A stretch of DNA of 64,000 bases from Paraburkholderia gardini (GCF_907164575.1 NZ_CAJQYY010000014.1:1-64000), one strand, 5' to 3'. Counted from the first letter of the stretch, positions 26,313 through 36,220 are shown. A program made the numbers and translations. Notes: generated by a model from the sequence alone, not told the origin.

Positions 26313-27054
26313 TCACCCTTCGATCCGCCGGCGCGTCACGCCGAGCAGGTTCGCCATCGCCTGACGCGCGGCTTCGGCGTCGCGATCGCGGATCGCCTCG
26401 AAGACCGCCGTGTGCTCCGCGAGCGACGCGTTGAACACGCCCGCCCGCCGCGCGTTCAGTTGCAGTTGTGCCTCAAGCGTGCGCTCGATCAGCGTGCCAA
26501 GCGGAATCAGCAGTTCGTTGCTGCACGCCGTCAGCACGTTCAGATGGAACTGAAGATCGGCCCGCACCCATTCGTCGACGTTGCGCGCCGTCACCATCGA
26601 GGCATGCGCGGCATCGAGTGCGGCAAACGTCCCATCGCTCCAGGACGACGCAGCTAGCGCCGCCGCATATGGCTCGATCATCTCGCGCATTTCCTGCAGC
26701 TTGAGCGCGAACGCCATCGGCGGGGCGACGCGCGAGTACCAGTCGAGCACGTCGACATCGAGCAGATTCCACGCGTTTTTCGGACGCACACGCGTCCCCA
26801 CCCGCGGACGCGACTCGATCAGCCCCTTCGACGTCAGCGTCCGCAGCGCCTCGCGCAGCACCGTCCGGCTGACGCCGAACGCATCCATCAGCTCCGCCTC
26901 GCGCGGCAGGATGGATTCGGGCGCATAGTCGCCGCGCAGGATGGCGGTCGCGAGCAGGTGGGCGACGCGCCCGTGCAGATCATGCTGAATAACGGTTCTC
27001 CGCTTTCGCCTCGCGGCGCGATGAGTGACTGGAACGCCCCGGATTATCCAGCAT
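26313..27054 (-). pseudogene. FadR/GntR-family regulator, DgoR-like, with a frameshift near the 5' end
   Basis: The long frame (from 26888 down) encodes most of a FadR-type regulator: the recognition part of the winged helix (MDAFGVSRTVLREALRTLTS) and an FCD ligand domain (LQEMREMIEPYAAALAAS, DLQFHLNVLTACSNELLIPL). Helix 1 (LHGRVAHLLATAILRGDYAP, ESILPREAEL) is encoded upstream in the same frame, but no ATG, GTG or TTG precedes it. An ATG at 27054 opens another frame (MLDNPGRSSHSSRREAKAEN). Removing one C around 26994-26995 joins the two into a continuous protein of about 246 residues. It is either a true frameshift or a sequencing error. It is divergent from dgoD. Confidence 0.78.
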
Positions 27055-27109
27055 CAGACCAGGAACGCGAGCGAACGGCCAAAGCCGCGTGACAGTCGAT
27101 GCCCATACC

Positions 27110-27121
27110 AATAGTACTATT
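27110..27121. promoter_or_regulatory. candidate FadR/DgoR operator
   Basis: AATAGTACTATT is a perfect 12-base palindrome centred in the divergent regulator-dgoD gap, followed by a partial repeat (TAATACTACT). FadR-subfamily sites have a TNGTNNNACNA-like core, and this one has TAGTACTA. It lies about 100 bases before dgoD. Confidence 0.5.
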
Positions 27122-27222
27122 AATACTACTTAACGGCGATTTTGTTGTAGGATGTGTTCCCTGTATCCACGCTTCCACCGTCCCACAATCTGGCCCGCAG
27201 CGGCAGTCAGGAGAGCCTCAGC

Positions 27223-28371
27223 ATGAAAATCACCAAACTCGAAACCTTCATCGTCCCGCCGCGCTGGTGCTTCCTGAAGATCACGACGGATGAAGGCATC
27301 GTCGGCTGGGGCGAGCCGGTTGTCGAAGGTCGCGCGCACACGGTTGCGGCGGCTGTCGATGAACTGTCGGATTACCTGATCGGCAAGGATCCGCTCCTGA
27401 TCGAGGATCACTGGCAGGTGATGTACCGCGCCGGCTTCTATCGCGGCGGCCCGATCACTATGAGCGCGATCGCCGGCGTCGACCAGGCGCTGTGGGACAT
27501 AAAGGGCAAGCATCACGGCGTACCGGTGCATGCGCTGCTCGGCGGCCAGGTGCGCGATCGCATCAAGGTGTATTCGTGGATCGGCGGCGACCGCCCGAGC
27601 GACGTCGCGAACAACGCGCGTGCCGTCGTCGAACGCGGTTTCAAGGCAATCAAGATGAACGGCTCGGAAGAGCTGCAGATCATCGACACCTTCGACAAGG
27701 TGCAAGGGGTGATCGACAACGTCGCCGCCGTGCGTGAAGCGGTAGGTCCGAACATCGGCATCGGCGTCGACTTCCACGGCCGCGTGCACAAGCCGATGGC
27801 GAAGGTGCTGGCGAAGGAGCTCGATCCGTACAAACTGATGTTCATCGAGGAACCGGTGCTGTCGGAAAACGCCGAAGCGCTGCGCGATATCGTCAACCAG
27901 ACGAACACGCCGATCGCGCTGGGTGAGCGTCTGTACTCGCGCTGGGACTTCAAGCACATCCTCGCGAACGGTTTCGTCGACATCCTGCAGCCGGACGCGT
28001 CGCACGCGGGTGGCATTACCGAATGCCGCAAGATCGCGACGATGGCCGAAGCGTACGACGTCGCAATCGCGCTGCACTGCCCGCTTGGTCCGATCGCGCT
28101 CGCCACCTGCCTGCAGATCGACGCAGTGAGTTACAACGCATTCATCCAGGAACAGAGCCTCGGCATTCACTACAACCAGGGCAACGACCTGCTCGATTAC
28201 ATCAGGAACCCGGAAGTCTTCAAATACGAAGACGGCTTCGTGTCGATCCCGCAGGGCCCGGGCCTCGGTATCGAAGTCAACGAAGAAAAGGTTCGCGAGA
28301 TGGCGAAGGTCGGGCATCGCTGGCGTAACCCGGTGTGGCGCCACGCAGACGGCAGTGTCGCCGAATGGTAA
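27223..28371 (+). CDS. dgoD: D-galactonate dehydratase
   Basis: DgoD (382 residues) dehydrates D-galactonate to 2-keto-3-deoxygalactonate in the DeLey-Doudoroff type galactose pathway. It is an enolase-superfamily enzyme with a capping domain ([20 protein letters not shown]) and a barrel carrying metal ligands in [16 protein letters not shown] and ALGERLYSR, with the catalytic His in [18 protein letters not shown] lies 9 bases before the chosen ATG. No kinase or aldolase gene is adjacent, so the remaining pathway is elsewhere. Expression is presumably set by the divergent FadR-type regulator, here frameshifted. Confidence 0.93.
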   Translation: MKITKLETFIVPPRWCFLKITTDEGIVGWGEPVVEGRAHTVAAAVDELSDYLIGKDPLLIEDHWQVMYRAGFYRGGPITMSAIAGVDQALWDIKGKHHGVPVHALLGGQVRDRIKVYSWIGGDRPSDVANNARAVVERGFKAIKMNGSEELQIIDTFDKVQGVIDNVAAVREAVGPNIGIGVDFHGRVHKPMAKVLAKELDPYKLMFIEEPVLSENAEALRDIVNQTNTPIALGERLYSRWDFKHILANGFVDILQPDASHAGGITECRKIATMAEAYDVAIALHCPLGPIALATCLQIDAVSYNAFIQEQSLGIHYNQGNDLLDYIRNPEVFKYEDGFVSIPQGPGLGIEVNEEKVREMAKVGHRWRNPVWRHADGSVAEW

Positions 28372-28474
28372 GCACGGGAAGCGCGTAAGCATCTGTTTGC
28401 GTGACGGGAAGCGCCGCCACTTGAAGGCAAGGTGGCGGGCGCGGTAATCGTTCAGTCAGCGGAGAGCAGCCCGA

Positions 28475-29404
28475 TCAGCCCATCGCGGCGAAGGCCGGAA
28501 TGCTGTGCGACAGCACGGCAGCCGCGACGAACACGCCCAGCATCGCGAGCGCTTCCAGATACATCACGTTGTTGAACGTGTGCGCATCCATGGTCGACGC
28601 GCTGCGCTTCAGGCGCGGCAGCGCCGAAAAGCGGTTGAGTCCGCCCAGCACGAGCGCGAGCGCGACAAGCGCCAGCTTGAGCATCAGCACATGACCCCAC
28701 GTGCTGGCGTCGATGGCTTCGAACGAACCGCCCGAACCGCGCACCGCGTTGAACACGCCCGTCAGCAGCACGAACACGACCGCGACGAGCGACACACTGG
28801 ACACCTGGCCCGCCGTGCGGATCAGGACGCCGCGCGCGGTTGACGTATCCAGCGCCGGCAGCACAGCCAGCCCCGCTGACAGCGCGAGACCGCCCCACAC
28901 GCTCGTGACGAGCACATGCAGCGTATGCATGCCGATTGCCGCCGACGGAATGCCGGCATCCGCCGCGTGACCGAGCGCCGCCTTGCCTGCCGCGACGGCG
29001 ATCACCGCAAGCCACAGCAGCGCGTTGCGTAACACCCCCTCATGACTCGCAAGCGACGTAAGAAGCAACACAAGCGCGCCGCCGAACGCGAGACTCCACG
29101 CAAAGCCGACGTGCGTCTGCGTGAGTACGGAAGGCACGACGCCGAGCGCCTCGGGCAGACCGACGCCGCTCATCGTCGCACTTTGATAGATGAGCCAGCC
29201 GAGATCGGCGAGCACCAGCACGACAGCCCCCATCACCAGCGCGCGTTGCGCACGCAGCAACGCCGGCCGCGCCGGCGCCACGGTCTGCCCGCCGTCCTTC
29301 GCGAGCCACGCCGCGAGGAGCGCCGACCCGACGGCAAACGCAAACGCGATATTCATGAGCGAGGCCATGGCGACCTGCCCGATCCACAGTCCGTCGACGC
29401 TCAT
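28475..29404 (-). CDS. copD: CopD family copper resistance membrane protein
   Basis: The 309-residue inner-membrane protein has eight or so hydrophobic segments and the CopD domain in its second half. His residues lie in TQTHVGFAWSLAF, GKAALGHAADAG, IGMHTLHVLVTSVWGGLAL and TWGHVLMLKLALV, which are likely copper or haem-like ligands. CopD usually works with periplasmic CopC in copper uptake, but no copC is adjacent. A GGAGG site precedes the ATG. It is divergent from two cytochrome c genes. Confidence 0.88.
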   Translation of the reverse strand: MSVDGLWIGQVAMASLMNIAFAFAVGSALLAAWLAKDGGQTVAPARPALLRAQRALVMGAVVLVLADLGWLIYQSATMSGVGLPEALGVVPSVLTQTHVGFAWSLAFGGALVLLLTSLASHEGVLRNALLWLAVIAVAAGKAALGHAADAGIPSAAIGMHTLHVLVTSVWGGLALSAGLAVLPALDTSTARGVLIRTAGQVSSVSLVAVVFVLLTGVFNAVRGSGGSFEAIDASTWGHVLMLKLALVALALVLGGLNRFSALPRLKRSASTMDAHTFNNVMYLEALAMLGVFVAAAVLSHSIPAFAAMG

Positions 29405-29860
29405 TGCGCGGCCTCCGTTCTGTCCAGACGGAAATCGGCGTGGCGGCGCGCACCCGATGCCGTTTCATGCTCCAAAGATGAGCTGTCGATCACGGAGTCT
29501 GGCGGCAGGCAGGCAAAATCAGTTGGCATCGTGAATGAAATGAGGAGATAAACAGGGAAGCGGAGTGAAAGCGGAAGCAGGCCCGACGCCGGACAGCACC
29601 GTCTGCAAGACCCGCGAGTGTACGCTTCGATGCCCTCGACGCGCGATGGTTTCAGATCTCCCGACGGTCCCTGCAATGCAGGTGGCGATCATTCTGCGGC
29701 AAACTGTCGCATCGACGCTGAGGCCGGAACTCACGTCAATGTGTCAAATAGTCACCATCAGTCATCGATGATAGAATGCTGCGTCGCCGCAGCGCCGGCT
29801 GGCTTCCACACCGAGCCGCTCGAAGTTCGGTCAGGTCCCCTGATTTTGATGGAGTTACGC
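29405..29860. other. divergent promoter region between copD and the cytochrome c genes
   Basis: No convincing gene lies in these 456 bases. A TAGAAT hexamer at 29772-29777 could be the -10 for the cytochrome operon; it directly follows a perfect 10-base palindrome TCATCGATGA at 29762-29771 that may be an operator. Confidence 0.4.
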
Positions 29861-30580
29861 GTGTCTTCAAGACGCATTTTCCGCCCATTGCTCGCCGTTC
29901 TGTTGATCGGGAGTGCAGGCGTCTTCAGCGCAGCGAATGCGCAGACCCAGCCCAAAGCCCCGGACACGATGGAAGCACGTGTGCAGGGTTGTACTGCGTG
30001 CCACGGCTCCCATGGTCAGGGTACCGATAACGACTACTTCCCGCGCCTTGCGGGCAAGCCGGCCGACTATCTGTTCAACCAGTTGCAGAATTTCCGCGAA
30101 GGCCGTCGCAAGTATCCGCCGATGAACTACCTCGTCACGTATCTCTCGGACGACTACCTTCATCAGATCGCGACGTACTTCTCGCAGCAGCGTCCGCCGT
30201 ATCCGCCGCCCGCAAAGCCGACCGTATCGGCCACGACGCTTTCGCGCGGCCAGCAGATCGTGCTGCACGGCGATGCATCGAGGGAGATTCCCGCCTGCGC
30301 GGCCTGTCACGGCAAGGGTCTGACGGGCATGGAACCGGCCATCCCGGGTCTCGTCGGCCTGCATGCCGACTACATCAGCGCACAGCTTGGCTCCTGGCGC
30401 TCGGGTACGCGCCATGCGGTCGCGCCCGATTGCATGCACACCATCGCCACTCGCCTTACCGATGAAGACGTGAATGCCGTCGCGGCATGGCTTTCCACGC
30501 AACCGGCTCCGCATAACCCCGTGCCGGCTCCTGCCCGTTCGATGAAGACTCCGCTTGCCTGCGGCAGCGAACCGCAATAA
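29861..30580 (+). CDS. di-haem cytochrome c (c4-like)
   Basis: The 239-residue periplasmic protein has a signal peptide (RRIFRPLLAVLLIGSAGVFS, ending AANA) and two haem sites, CTACH and CAACH, each followed by a Gly-rich segment and a Met-containing axial region. Two tandem cytochrome domains are typical of the c4 family. I prefer the GTG start at 29861, which has GGAG six bases upstream; an ATG at 29849 is in frame but lacks a ribosome site. It is 21 bases before the tri-haem cytochrome gene and probably passes electrons to or from it. Confidence 0.88.
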   Translation: MSSRRIFRPLLAVLLIGSAGVFSAANAQTQPKAPDTMEARVQGCTACHGSHGQGTDNDYFPRLAGKPADYLFNQLQNFREGRRKYPPMNYLVTYLSDDYLHQIATYFSQQRPPYPPPAKPTVSATTLSRGQQIVLHGDASREIPACAACHGKGLTGMEPAIPGLVGLHADYISAQLGSWRSGTRHAVAPDCMHTIATRLTDEDVNAVAAWLSTQPAPHNPVPAPARSMKTPLACGSEPQ

Positions 30581-30601
30581 GGCACCGGGAGAGATATTCA
30601 A

Positions 30602-31900
30602 ATGAAACGCAAGTCCCTTTTCGCACTTTCGGCTGTTATCGTCGCTGCAGCCGCTGCGCTTGTTCCGGTCCTGTGGACCGGTGGCGATAACCTGCATAAC
30701 GGCTCGGCCGTCGCGGCAACGCCCGCCGACCAGGCCGAGCTGATCAAGAAGGGCGAGTACCTCGCCCGCGCCGGCGACTGTATCGCGTGTCACACGGTGC
30801 GCGGCGGCAAGACGTTCGCTGGCGGCCTGCCGATGGCTACGCCGTTCGGCACGATGTTCACGCCGAACATCACGCCGGACGATCAATACGGCATCGGCAA
30901 ATGGACGCGGGACGATTTCTACCGCGCGATGCACACGGGCCGTTCGAAGGACGGCAGCCTGTTGTATCCGGGCTTCCCGTTCACGAGCTACACGAAAGTT
31001 ACGCGCGCCGACTCCGACGCGATCTACGCGTATCTGCGTTCGGTCACGCCGGTGAACGTGCCGAGCCGTCCGCACGAGCTCAAATTCCCGTTCAACCAGC
31101 GCAACATGCTGATTGGCTGGCGCACGCTGTTCTTCCGTGAAGGCGAGTACAAGGCCGATCCGACCAAATCGGTCGAATGGAACCGCGGCGCGTACCTGAT
31201 CGAAGGCCTCGGCCACTGCGGCATGTGCCACACTTCGATCAACGCGATGGGCGGCCCGGTGAGCTCGGCAGCGTTTGCTGGCGGTCTGATCCCGCTGCAG
31301 AACTGGTATGCGCCTTCGCTGACGTCGAACAAGGAAGCCGGCCTCGGCGACTGGGACATCAAGGACATCTCCGATCTGCTGAAGAACGGCGTGTCGAATC
31401 GCGGTGCCGTGTTCGGTCCGATGGCTGAAGTGGTTCACAACAGCCTGCAGTACATGTCGGACGATGACATCCACGCGATGTCGACGTACCTGAAGACCAT
31501 TCCGCAAAAGAAGGAAGCGCCGGAAGGCCTGCAGCTCGAAACGTCGGAACAGTTCGGTGGCGAACTGTTGAAGCAAGGTCAGAAGATCTACGGTGACAAC
31601 TGCGCGAAGTGCCACGAAGCGAATGGCCTCGGCCAGCCGCCTAACTTCCCGCCGCTCGCGAACAATCAGTCGATCCAGATGCCGTCGGCCGTGAACCCGA
31701 TCCGCATGGTCCTGAATGGCGGTTATCCGCCGAGCACGGATGGCAATCCGAAGCCGTATGGCATGCCGCCGTTTGCGCAGTCGCTGTCGAATCAGGAAGT
31801 GGCTGCAGTTGTGACGTACATCCGTATGTCGTGGGGTAACCACGGCTCGGCAGTGTCGCCGCAACAGGTAAGCGATCTGCGTTCGGCGCCGCTCGATTAA
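30602..31900 (+). CDS. tri-haem cytochrome c (alcohol/gluconate dehydrogenase cytochrome subunit-like)
   Basis: The 432-residue protein has an N-terminal export signal or anchor (RKSLFALSAVIVAAAAALVP) and three haem motifs, CIACH, CGMCH and CAKCH, in the order of the cytochrome subunit of membrane alcohol, aldehyde or gluconate dehydrogenases. Such subunits pass electrons to ubiquinone or a terminal oxidase. GGEL and NPIRMVLNGGYPPST match the third domain. No flavin or PQQ dehydrogenase subunit is next to it, which is unusual; the partner must be encoded elsewhere or replaced by the c4-like protein upstream. Confidence 0.9.
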   Translation: MKRKSLFALSAVIVAAAAALVPVLWTGGDNLHNGSAVAATPADQAELIKKGEYLARAGDCIACHTVRGGKTFAGGLPMATPFGTMFTPNITPDDQYGIGKWTRDDFYRAMHTGRSKDGSLLYPGFPFTSYTKVTRADSDAIYAYLRSVTPVNVPSRPHELKFPFNQRNMLIGWRTLFFREGEYKADPTKSVEWNRGAYLIEGLGHCGMCHTSINAMGGPVSSAAFAGGLIPLQNWYAPSLTSNKEAGLGDWDIKDISDLLKNGVSNRGAVFGPMAEVVHNSLQYMSDDDIHAMSTYLKTIPQKKEAPEGLQLETSEQFGGELLKQGQKIYGDNCAKCHEANGLGQPPNFPPLANNQSIQMPSAVNPIRMVLNGGYPPSTDGNPKPYGMPPFAQSLSNQEVAAVVTYIRMSWGNHGSAVSPQQVSDLRSAPLD

Positions 31901-31919
31901 GCGACGCCGGGTGCACCCG

Positions 31920-31961
31920 GGGCGCGGCCAGCGGTTTTCGCGGGCTGCGCCCTTTGTTTTT
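31920..31961 (+). terminator. intrinsic terminator after the cytochrome operon
   Basis: GGGCGCGGCCAGC pairs with GCGGGCTGCGCCC (one mismatch and one G-T pair) around TTTTC, then TTTGTTTTT. It begins 20 bases after the stop codon. Confidence 0.8.
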
Positions 31962-32040
31962 GCTGGATTCTGTTTTTGAGGTTCAGTTGCCGGTCACGCG
32001 TGTAGCATGAAGCGCATGAGGGCAGGCAGGAGAGAGTGCC

Positions 32041-32661
32041 GTGCATTTCGGTGAGCGATTCAACAGCATTACCCATCTCGTCGGCGCCGTGCTGTCGGTG
32101 GCGGGGCTCGCGACGCTCGTCACGATGGGCGCGCTCGATGGCGATGCGTACAAGGTCGTCAGTTTCGCTGTCTACGGTGCAATGCTGTTCGTGCTGTATG
32201 CTATCTCCACGCTTTATCACAGTGTTCGCCATCCGCGTCTGAAGGCGATCCTGCAAAAATGCGACCATTCGGCGATCTATCTGCTGATCGCCGGCAGTTA
32301 CACGCCGTTCACGCTGGTTACGCTGCGTGGTCCGTGGGGCTGGTCGCTGTTCGGTGTGAGCTGGGGGCTCGCAGCTCTTGGTATCACGCAGGAACTGACG
32401 CTCGGGCGACGCACCCGCAGCGTTTCGATGGTGCTGTATGTATTGATGGGGTGGCTCGCGCTCGTTGCCATTCGTCCGCTGGTGGAAGCATTGCCGCCAG
32501 CAGGCACCGCATGGCTCGTGGCCGGCGGTCTCATCTACAGCGCCGGCATCTACTTCTTCATCAATGACGAGCGCATCCGGCATGGACATGGCATCTGGCA
32601 CCTGTTCGTGCTGGCCGGCAGTCTGTGCCAATTCGTCAGTGTCGCGCGCTACGTCGCATGA
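32041..32661 (+). CDS. haemolysin III / PAQR family membrane protein
   Basis: The 206-residue protein has seven predicted transmembrane segments and the family residues GERFNSITHLVGAVLSVAGL, the SxxxH pair in YAISTLYHSV, CDHSAIYLLIAGSYTPFTL and the C-terminal GHGIWHLFVLAGSLCQF. Conserved His and Asp residues suggest a metal site, as in eukaryotic PAQR proteins. Despite the name, a haemolytic role is not established for most members. Translation starts at GTG, with AGGAGAG upstream. Confidence 0.88.
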   Translation: MHFGERFNSITHLVGAVLSVAGLATLVTMGALDGDAYKVVSFAVYGAMLFVLYAISTLYHSVRHPRLKAILQKCDHSAIYLLIAGSYTPFTLVTLRGPWGWSLFGVSWGLAALGITQELTLGRRTRSVSMVLYVLMGWLALVAIRPLVEALPPAGTAWLVAGGLIYSAGIYFFINDERIRHGHGIWHLFVLAGSLCQFVSVARYVA

Positions 32662-32870
32662 CATTCCACGGCGGCGAAATGCAACTTAACGCCAGTCGAC
32701 GTGTCTTGATAGCGCGTTGATGCATTCGGTACGCCAGCGAGCGTACCGCCGATTTCCCGGCGATCAGCTTCAGACCCCGGCTTGCGCCCCGGTCTTTGCT
32801 CCGGCTTTCATCGCGCCTTTTCCGGCTGCGAACGAGCGGATCGCTACATCTGCATTTACAAAGAGTTTCT

Positions 32871-34424
32871 ATGTCTTTTGATTCCCTCGGCTTGTCCGAA
32901 CCGCTGGTCCGCGCTGTTCACGAACTGGGCTACACCTCCCCGACTCCGATCCAGACGCAGGCGATTCCTGCCGTGCTGAATGGCGGCGACCTCCTTGCCG
33001 GCGCCCAGACCGGCACCGGCAAGACCGCCGGCTTCACGCTGCCGATCCTGCAACGTCTGACGACGATGCAACCGGTCAACAACGCAAACGGCAAGCGCGC
33101 GGTGCGCGCGCTGATTCTCACGCCGACGCGCGAACTCGCCGCGCAGGTCGAAGAAAGCGTGCGCCAGTACGGCAAATACCTGAAGCTGAAGTCGACCGTG
33201 ATGTTCGGCGGCGTCGGCATCAATCCGCAGATCGATGCGCTGCGACGCGGCGTCGATATCGTCGTGGCGACGCCGGGGCGTCTGCTCGACCACATGCAGC
33301 AAAAGACGATCGATCTTTCGCAGCTCGACATCCTCGTGCTCGACGAAGCCGACCGCATGCTCGACATGGGCTTCATCCACGACATCAAGCGCGTGCTCGC
33401 GAAGCTGCCGGCGAAGCGCCAGAACCTGCTGTTCTCCGCGACGTTCTCCGACGAGATCAAGACCCTCGCCGACAACCTGCTGAACTCGCCGGCGCTGATC
33501 GAAGTCGCGCGCCGCAATACGACGGCCGAGAACGTCGCGCAAAAGATCCATCCGGTCGATCGCGACAAGAAACGCGAACTTCTCACGCACCTGATCCAGC
33601 AACACAACTGGTTCCAGGTGCTGGTGTTCACGCGCACGAAGCACGGCGCGAACCGTCTCGCCGAACAGCTGACGAAGGATGGCATCAGCGCGCTCGCCAT
33701 TCACGGCAACAAGAGCCAGTCGGCGCGTACGCGCGCGCTCGCCGAGTTCAAGGATGCGACGCTGCAGGTGCTCGTCGCGACCGATATCGCCGCGCGCGGC
33801 ATCGACATCGACCAGTTGCCGCACGTCGTCAATTTCGATCTGCCTAACGTGCCGGAAGACTATGTTCACCGCATCGGTCGTACCGGTCGCGCGGGTGCGA
33901 CGGGCGAGGCGATCTCGCTCGTGTGCGTCGACGAACTGCAACTGCTGAAGGACATCGAGAAGCTCATCAAGCGTCCGGTGCCGCAGGAAGTGATCGCGGG
34001 CTTCGAGCCGGACCCGACGGCAAAGCCGGAACCGATCCTGCGCCGTGGACAAGGTGGCGGCGGCGGTGGTCGTCAGCCGCGCCAGCCGCAAGGCGGCGCG
34101 CCGAAGCGTGACGGTGCGTCTTCGCCGAAGCCGGCGCAGTCGCGCCCGAACTCGCGTGGCGGTGCACAGCAACAGCCGCAGCAGGCGCGTACGCAAGGCA
34201 GCAAGCCCGTGAACAATGGTCCGGCGCAGGTGCGCAAGGACAATCCGCGTCACGAAACCACGCGTCATCACGACAAGCCGCGCGCCGCATCGCACGAGGG
34301 CGGCAACGCCAGTTCGCCCGCACCGCGCAAGCCGCAGCGGGCAGGCGGCAATCCCGGCTCACTGCTGGGCGGCGCGCCGCGTGGATCGCATCCTGCGCGT
34401 AACGGTGGACAGCGCGGTCGCTAG
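32871..34424 (+). CDS. rhlE: DEAD-box ATP-dependent RNA helicase
   Basis: This 517-residue RhlE-type helicase unwinds RNA during ribosome assembly and RNA decay. It shows the Q motif ([10 protein letters not shown]), Walker [37 protein letters not shown], and the second RecA-like domain ending [10 protein letters not shown]. After about residue 385 there is a low-complexity basic tail rich in Gln, Gly, Pro and Arg ([20 protein letters not shown]), typical of RNA-binding extensions. The start ATG 32871 gives the standard [20 protein letters not shown]. The leader of about 200 bases after the upstream gene may carry regulatory structure. Confidence 0.95.
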   Translation: MSFDSLGLSEPLVRAVHELGYTSPTPIQTQAIPAVLNGGDLLAGAQTGTGKTAGFTLPILQRLTTMQPVNNANGKRAVRALILTPTRELAAQVEESVRQYGKYLKLKSTVMFGGVGINPQIDALRRGVDIVVATPGRLLDHMQQKTIDLSQLDILVLDEADRMLDMGFIHDIKRVLAKLPAKRQNLLFSATFSDEIKTLADNLLNSPALIEVARRNTTAENVAQKIHPVDRDKKRELLTHLIQQHNWFQVLVFTRTKHGANRLAEQLTKDGISALAIHGNKSQSARTRALAEFKDATLQVLVATDIAARGIDIDQLPHVVNFDLPNVPEDYVHRIGRTGRAGATGEAISLVCVDELQLLKDIEKLIKRPVPQEVIAGFEPDPTAKPEPILRRGQGGGGGGRQPRQPQGGAPKRDGASSPKPAQSRPNSRGGAQQQPQQARTQGSKPVNNGPAQVRKDNPRHETTRHHDKPRAASHEGGNASSPAPRKPQRAGGNPGSLLGGAPRGSHPARNGGQRGR

Positions 34425-34454
34425 ACCGCAGGTTCCATCGCTCGCATCAGAGAA

Positions 34455-34973
34455 TTAACGGCCGGGGCTTGCTCCGGCCGTTTTTTTCAGGTGCTCGATC
34501 TGTTGCTTCCATCGGTCGAGCACCGTCTCGCGCTCCCCTTCCAGATCGAACGTAATGCCGCCGGTGAGGCGCGCATAGCGCACGCGCTGCGCTTCGCCCG
34601 TATCGATCGACCCTGTGAAGCACGCCAGATCGCCGCCTGCTTCGGGAAGCGGTTCGATATCGAGCTGCACCTGATAGAACGCATCGTCGAAGACGAAGGT
34701 GAGTGCCGCGCGGCCGCCTCCAGCGAGCGCACGGGCAGCGCGCGAATGCGGCCACAGCGCAAGGCACAGCGTGCGCGAGTCCGGTGCATACAACTCGCCG
34801 ACGCCGAGCAGCGACGTACGCAGATGACCGTTCACATCGCGGGTGATGAGCGATGCGGTGAAGCCGATTTTCGTCTCCAGAGATGTCCCGTCGAACGCCG
34901 CTCGCAATGTGGGCGGCCATTCATCGAATACGTCCTGTTCGAGTGATCGCTCGCGATCCGTTGAGGCGGTCAT
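34455..34973 (-). CDS. pyridoxamine 5'-phosphate oxidase-like flavin-binding protein
   Basis: The 172-residue protein has the split-barrel pattern of the PNPOx-like superfamily: ETKIGFTASLITRDVNGHLR, TLCLALWPHSRAARALAGGG and AALTFVFDDAFYQVQLDIEP. Members bind FMN, F420 or haem; the ligand here is not determined. The ATG at 34973 has GGAG with good spacing, whereas the longer in-frame extension upstream looks non-coding. The last ten codons coincide with the rhlE terminator hairpin. Confidence 0.75.
   Translation of the reverse strand: MTASTDRERSLEQDVFDEWPPTLRAAFDGTSLETKIGFTASLITRDVNGHLRTSLLGVGELYAPDSRTLCLALWPHSRAARALAGGGRAALTFVFDDAFYQVQLDIEPLPEAGGDLACFTGSIDTGEAQRVRYARLTGGITFDLEGERETVLDRWKQQIEHLKKTAGASPGR
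34458..34487 (+). terminator. rhlE terminator inside the 3' end of the convergent gene
   Basis: ACGGCCGG (34458-34465) pairs with CCGGCCGT (34474-34481), followed by seven T. The whole hairpin lies within the coding end of the minus-strand gene at 34455, which reads KKTAGASPGR from it. Confidence 0.88.
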
Positions 34974-35074
34974 TACGTCGCTCCATGTGGGTTCACACAA
35001 AACAGAATGGCCCGCGCAGGCGGGCCATCCGGTCACTGCCACGCAGCGGCATGCGCCGCGCGCGTTGTTCGGAA

Positions 35075-35902
35075 CTATCGGAAGAACACGTGCTGCGTGA
35101 TCTTCGCCAGCGGATAGTGCACGCCCGGCTGGATCTTCGCGGGCAGATCGAGCGGCTTGAGCAGCATCTTCACACACATATCGGCCGACAGATTGCGACG
35201 CACCAGCGAATTGACGCGCGCCGCGCGGTCGCGATTGTAGGCCGAATCGTTGACGCGCTCAGGATAACGGATCGCAAATACATGACGCAGCGCGATTTCC
35301 GAATCCTCGTTCTTGATCTCCATCACACGACGCATCAGCGCACCCAGCACCGCCAGCCGGCCGTTACCTTCGATCCTGTTGTACTTCTTGAAGTATTTGA
35401 AAAAATGCTTGTAATGGCGCACTTCATCGATACGGATGTTGTCGGTGATTTCCTTCAGCACGGGTTCATCCGAGCATTCGCCGATCGCCCGATACAGCGT
35501 TGCCGTACCCGTTTCGACGACGCACCGCGCAACCATTTCGAGCGCGCGCGTCTTTTCGAAGTCTTCGAACGAACAGGTCAGCTTGTACTCTTCGAAGAAG
35601 TTATGAAACGCCGTATCCCAGTCGAATTCCGGCCACACATGCGCGATGTACGTCTTGAGCGCGCGCCCGTGCTGCATTTCCTCGGGCTCCCATTCGTTGT
35701 TGAGCCACGCGGATACTTCCCGGTCGCCATTGAAGAACGTGCTGAGGTTACTCGTGTAGAGATCGGTGCCGCTTTCAATGAACGACGCCGCGCACAGCAA
35801 CAACAGCAGATCCTCGTTGACGGCCGCCTTCTGCCGGTCGATCCGGCTGAGATCGATGTCCTCGATACGCCAGGGCATCACATGCATGGAGTCTGTTCGC
35901 AT
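35075..35902 (-). CDS. ferritin-like fold protein
   Basis: The 275-residue protein is helical, with carboxylate/His pairs spaced as in di-iron ferritin-like enzymes: CAASFIESGTDLY, NEWEPEEMQHGRALKTYI (ExxxEExxH), MVARCVVETGTATLY and NIRIDEVRHYKHFFKYF (DExxH). This fits a di-iron oxidase, desaturase-like or hydroxylase fold; the reaction is unknown. The ATG at 35902 has GGGAG. It is single-gene, with terminators or gaps on both sides. Confidence 0.78.
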   Translation of the reverse strand: MRTDSMHVMPWRIEDIDLSRIDRQKAAVNEDLLLLLCAASFIESGTDLYTSNLSTFFNGDREVSAWLNNEWEPEEMQHGRALKTYIAHVWPEFDWDTAFHNFFEEYKLTCSFEDFEKTRALEMVARCVVETGTATLYRAIGECSDEPVLKEITDNIRIDEVRHYKHFFKYFKKYNRIEGNGRLAVLGALMRRVMEIKNEDSEIALRHVFAIRYPERVNDSAYNRDRAARVNSLVRRNLSADMCVKMLLKPLDLPAKIQPGVHYPLAKITQHVFFR

Positions 35903-36188
35903 TATTCGTGCTCCCAAAAGCTGTCGCGACACGGGAACATGCCAGACCGTATGTCTCTTGCCCGGCTGGCTACGCACCACTGCAACATACAGCGCTTTGA
36001 AATGTTTAACCCCTTCTCAACTGCATCTTAGCCAATGTCGCGCAAATGTGCAGATACCACAGCACAGACCGTGCCGGATCGCCGCAGTTCCGCTCAATAC
36101 CAGGGAAAGCGCTCGGCGCGGGTGACATTCGTCAAACGACAGTCGCGCCACGCTGGCAACTGGCCGAAACCATTCGTCAAGCGGGCGC

Positions 36189-36220
36189 AAAAAAAGCAGC
36201 CGCGAACGGCTGCTTTTTTT
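36189..36220. terminator. bidirectional intrinsic terminator
   Basis: AGCAGCCG pairs with CGGCTGCT across CGAA, flanked by seven A and seven T. It separates the MFS gene (ends 36331, minus strand) from the ferritin-like gene. Confidence 0.88.

Noticed and set aside
27130..28392. A 420-codon minus-strand frame across dgoD
   Set aside because: Antisense shadow of the clearly functional dgoD.
29867..31864. A 665-codon open frame on the minus strand over the cytochromes
   Set aside because: Arg/His-rich antisense shadow; the plus-strand genes have CxxCH motifs and ribosome sites.
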